From Sphingomonas sp. CCH10-B3 (GTDB lineage Bacteria; Pseudomonadota; Alphaproteobacteria; Sphingomonadales; Sphingomonadaceae), in NCBI RefSeq assembly GCF_001556185.1, contig NZ_LSIJ01000019.1, positions 1-45,236 on the forward strand: a stretch of DNA of 45,236 nt. Direction: 5' to 3'. This document shows positions 43,338-45,236 of this stretch, piece by piece. Every line of letters begins with the position of its first letter. The stretch's first letter is position 1. The notes under the pieces are model-generated. The model was not told where the DNA came from and searched no databases. It was given only the letters and a program-made list of their open reading frames with translations. A program made the position numbers and the translations under genes.

Positions 43338-45223
43338 TAACTATCCTCGAGCCCCGTTGTTCGCCCATCTGTCCGGTCGTCTTCGTTCGCTTGGCACAGA
43401 TTTGCAAGCCGTGCTTCCAATGCCTGCCGTTCAATCACCAGCGCTGCCTGCCGTTCCCATGCACCATCTTCAAAGCGCATCGCCGCAAGTGTCGCCTCCT
43501 GCAATGCGCTATCGACTTCGGGCCGGGCCGCCAGAATGGCGATTGCCTCGTCCAGATCGGCGCGTGCGCGATCCGGGTCGATTTCCTTCCGCGTGAAGGA
43601 ATAGGGCGTGGCATCGGCCCGGAGAAGATCGCGCACGATCGGATCAAAACCGGATGTGGCCAATATGGTACGCAGGGCGTCGCTATCAAGCGCCGGATCG
43701 GCAACGACTGCATCGACCATCGCCGCGAACAGCGCGCCGAGTGCGCCGCCCGAGAATTTGAGCGCACCAATCACCTCGATGTGCCGCGCAATCTCGCCAG
43801 GGTGGCGGATCAGCCCGGCGAGCACGGGCTTGGCGAGTGCGGGGTCGATGCCGCTCTGCCGAATCGCCTGCGCCTTGGGGTGATCGCCGCCGATCGGCGC
43901 GGCGGGGCGCCATTTGGCAGACCTTGGGCCGCTCGCGGCGCGCGGTGCGTTCCACACCCGCGGGGCAGGAGCAAAATGCGCGTCGAAGCGGCGACGGAAT
44001 TCGGCACGATATTCCTGACCGACGTTGGCGTCGACAATGGCGGCGGCGCGCTCGCCTAGGCGGGCCTTGAGACCTGCGCGTTCCTCGGGCGTGGCCAGCG
44101 GCTGCGCGGCGAGCTCGTCGGCCCATAGCCGGTCGACCAAGGGCTGGGTTTCGCCGAGCAGCTTATCCATCGCTGCGGCACCACTTGCGCGGATCACATC
44201 GTCAGGGTCCTGCCCCGGCGGCAGCGTGACGAAGGCGAGGCTGCGGCCTGGTGCCAGCATCGGCAGCGCACGATGGGCGGCGCGGATCGCCGCGCGTTGC
44301 CCCGCGCCATCGCCGTCGAAGCACAGCACCGGCACGTCGCTCAGCCGCCACAACCGTTCGAGCTGGGCTTCGGTCAGCGCGGTGCCCAGTGGGGCGACCG
44401 CTTCGTCGAACCCCGCCTGCGCGAGCGCGATAACATCCATATAGCCTTCGACGACGATCACCCGGTTTGCCTTGCGGCTCGCGGGCGCGGCGCGATCAAG
44501 ATTGTAGAGCGTGCGTCCCTTGTCGAAGAGCGGGGTGTCGGGCGAGTTGAGATACTTCGGCTCGCCACTGCCGATCACGCGGCCGCCGAACGCAATCACG
44601 CGCCCGCGCGGATCGCGGATCGGGATCATCAGCCGCCCGCGAAACCGGTCATAAGGCTCTTTGTCGTCGACCTGAATCAACAGTCCGGCCTCGACCAGCA
44701 TGGCGTCGCCGAACTCTTTCAGCGCGGTGCGAAGCTTGCCGCGCGCGTCAGGGGCATAGCCCATGCCGAACGCCTTCGCCGTCTCAGGGCGGATGCCACG
44801 CCGCTCGAGCAGCGTGCGCGCCTCGCTGCCCTCGATCCCGCCAAGCTGCGCGCTGAACCAGTCGGCGGCGGCCTGCATGACGTCGTGCAGCCCCTTGGCG
44901 CGCTCGGCACGCACGACCGAGGCGCGGTCCTGCTCGGGCATGTCGAGCCCGGCGGCAGCGGCGAGTTCCTTCACGGCATCGATGAACGGCAGCCCGCGCT
45001 GGTCGGTCATCCAACGGATCGCGTCGCCATGCGCTGAACAACCGAAGCAGTGATAAAAGCCCTTCTCGTCGTTGACGTAGAAGCTCGGGGTCTTTTCCTG
45101 ATGGAACGGGCAGCAGCCTTTGTACTCGCGCCCCGCCTTGGTGAGTTTCATGGATTTGCCGACGAGCGTCGACAAGACGGTGCGCGCACGCAATTCGTCG
45201 AGGAAGGCGGGGGTGAGGGTCAC
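43337..45223 (-). CDS. dnaG: DNA primase
   Basis: A 628-residue replication primase that makes RNA primers at the fork with the DnaB helicase. The N-terminal CHC2 zinc finger has Cys38, His41, Cys59 and Cys62 (CCPFHQ, then YHCFGC). The TOPRIM catalytic core includes [18 protein letters not shown] (about 255-272) and [16 protein letters not shown]. The C-terminal 200 residues should be the helicase-binding part. The start is GTG at 45223 with a strong Shine-Dalgarno (45227-45236). rpoD follows with a one-base overlap. Whether rpsU or gatB-yqeY precedes it cannot be seen. Confidence 0.98.
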
Positions 45224-45226
45224 TGA

Positions 45227-45236
45227 CTCCCCCTCC
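45227..45236 (-). promoter_or_regulatory. Shine-Dalgarno of dnaG
   Basis: Read on the minus strand the last bases of the window are GGAGGGGGAG, three bases before the GTG start of dnaG. The sequence supports GTG as the true start. Confidence 0.7.

Overview
The window looks like a piece of a GC-rich alphaproteobacterial chromosome, most likely from the order Sphingomonadales (Sphingomonas or a close relative). Support comes from gene content rather than any search: a DksA with a dismantled zinc finger, DUF465 and DUF1465 genes together, a variant PEP-CTERM tail (VPAPPM followed by a membrane segment and KR), a type I secreted RTX protein with long beta-repeat regions, and a dnaG-rpoD pair. I see no phage, insertion sequence, CRISPR array, rRNA or tRNA.

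Layout. 1-4923: the 3' end of an unrecognised gene, a PilZ gene, tyrS, and a tight serS-surE-nlpD-like operon. 4964-6244: a Ser/Gly-rich, repeat-bearing, PEP-CTERM-like surface protein, followed by a 445-base AT-richer intergenic region. 6690-8779: dksA, a second PilZ gene, two DUF465 genes and a DUF1465 gene. 8977-13916: a nitronate monooxygenase-like enzyme, a secreted M1 aminopeptidase, a gamma-carbonic anhydrase-like protein, a ModE-type HTH protein and a small Cys protein. 13983-19868: one 1961-residue RTX protein with a beta-helix region and a metzincin-like site. 20027-25737: an M17 aminopeptidase/serine hydrolase pair, an FrhB-family iron-sulfur protein with a membrane partner, and a MarR regulator with a neighbouring membrane-protein target. 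25734-30554: rimO and a translationally coupled DOMON-like/NamZ/TPR-hydroxylase operon. 30697-38760: small and secreted unknowns, a VWA protein, a soluble chemoreceptor, a CHAP protein, an SGNH hydrolase, a DUF817 membrane protein and a MoxR ATPase. 39016-41221: two secreted proteins, the second a TonB-domain/caspase-like fusion. 41307-45223: rpoD and dnaG.

Themes. Several products act on or in the cell envelope (NlpD-like LytM, NamZ, CHAP, PEP-CTERM and RTX surface proteins, TonB-caspase). The best-supported regulatory unit is marR: a perfect 20-bp palindrome lies just before the next gene, a related site lies in marR's own promoter, and an intrinsic terminator separates the two genes. The most unusual protein architectures are the TonB-caspase fusion with its retropepsin-like upstream neighbour, and the RTX protein whose metzincin motif lacks the usual Met-turn methionine. 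Many convergent genes have overlapping or abutting stop codons, leaving no room for terminators between them.
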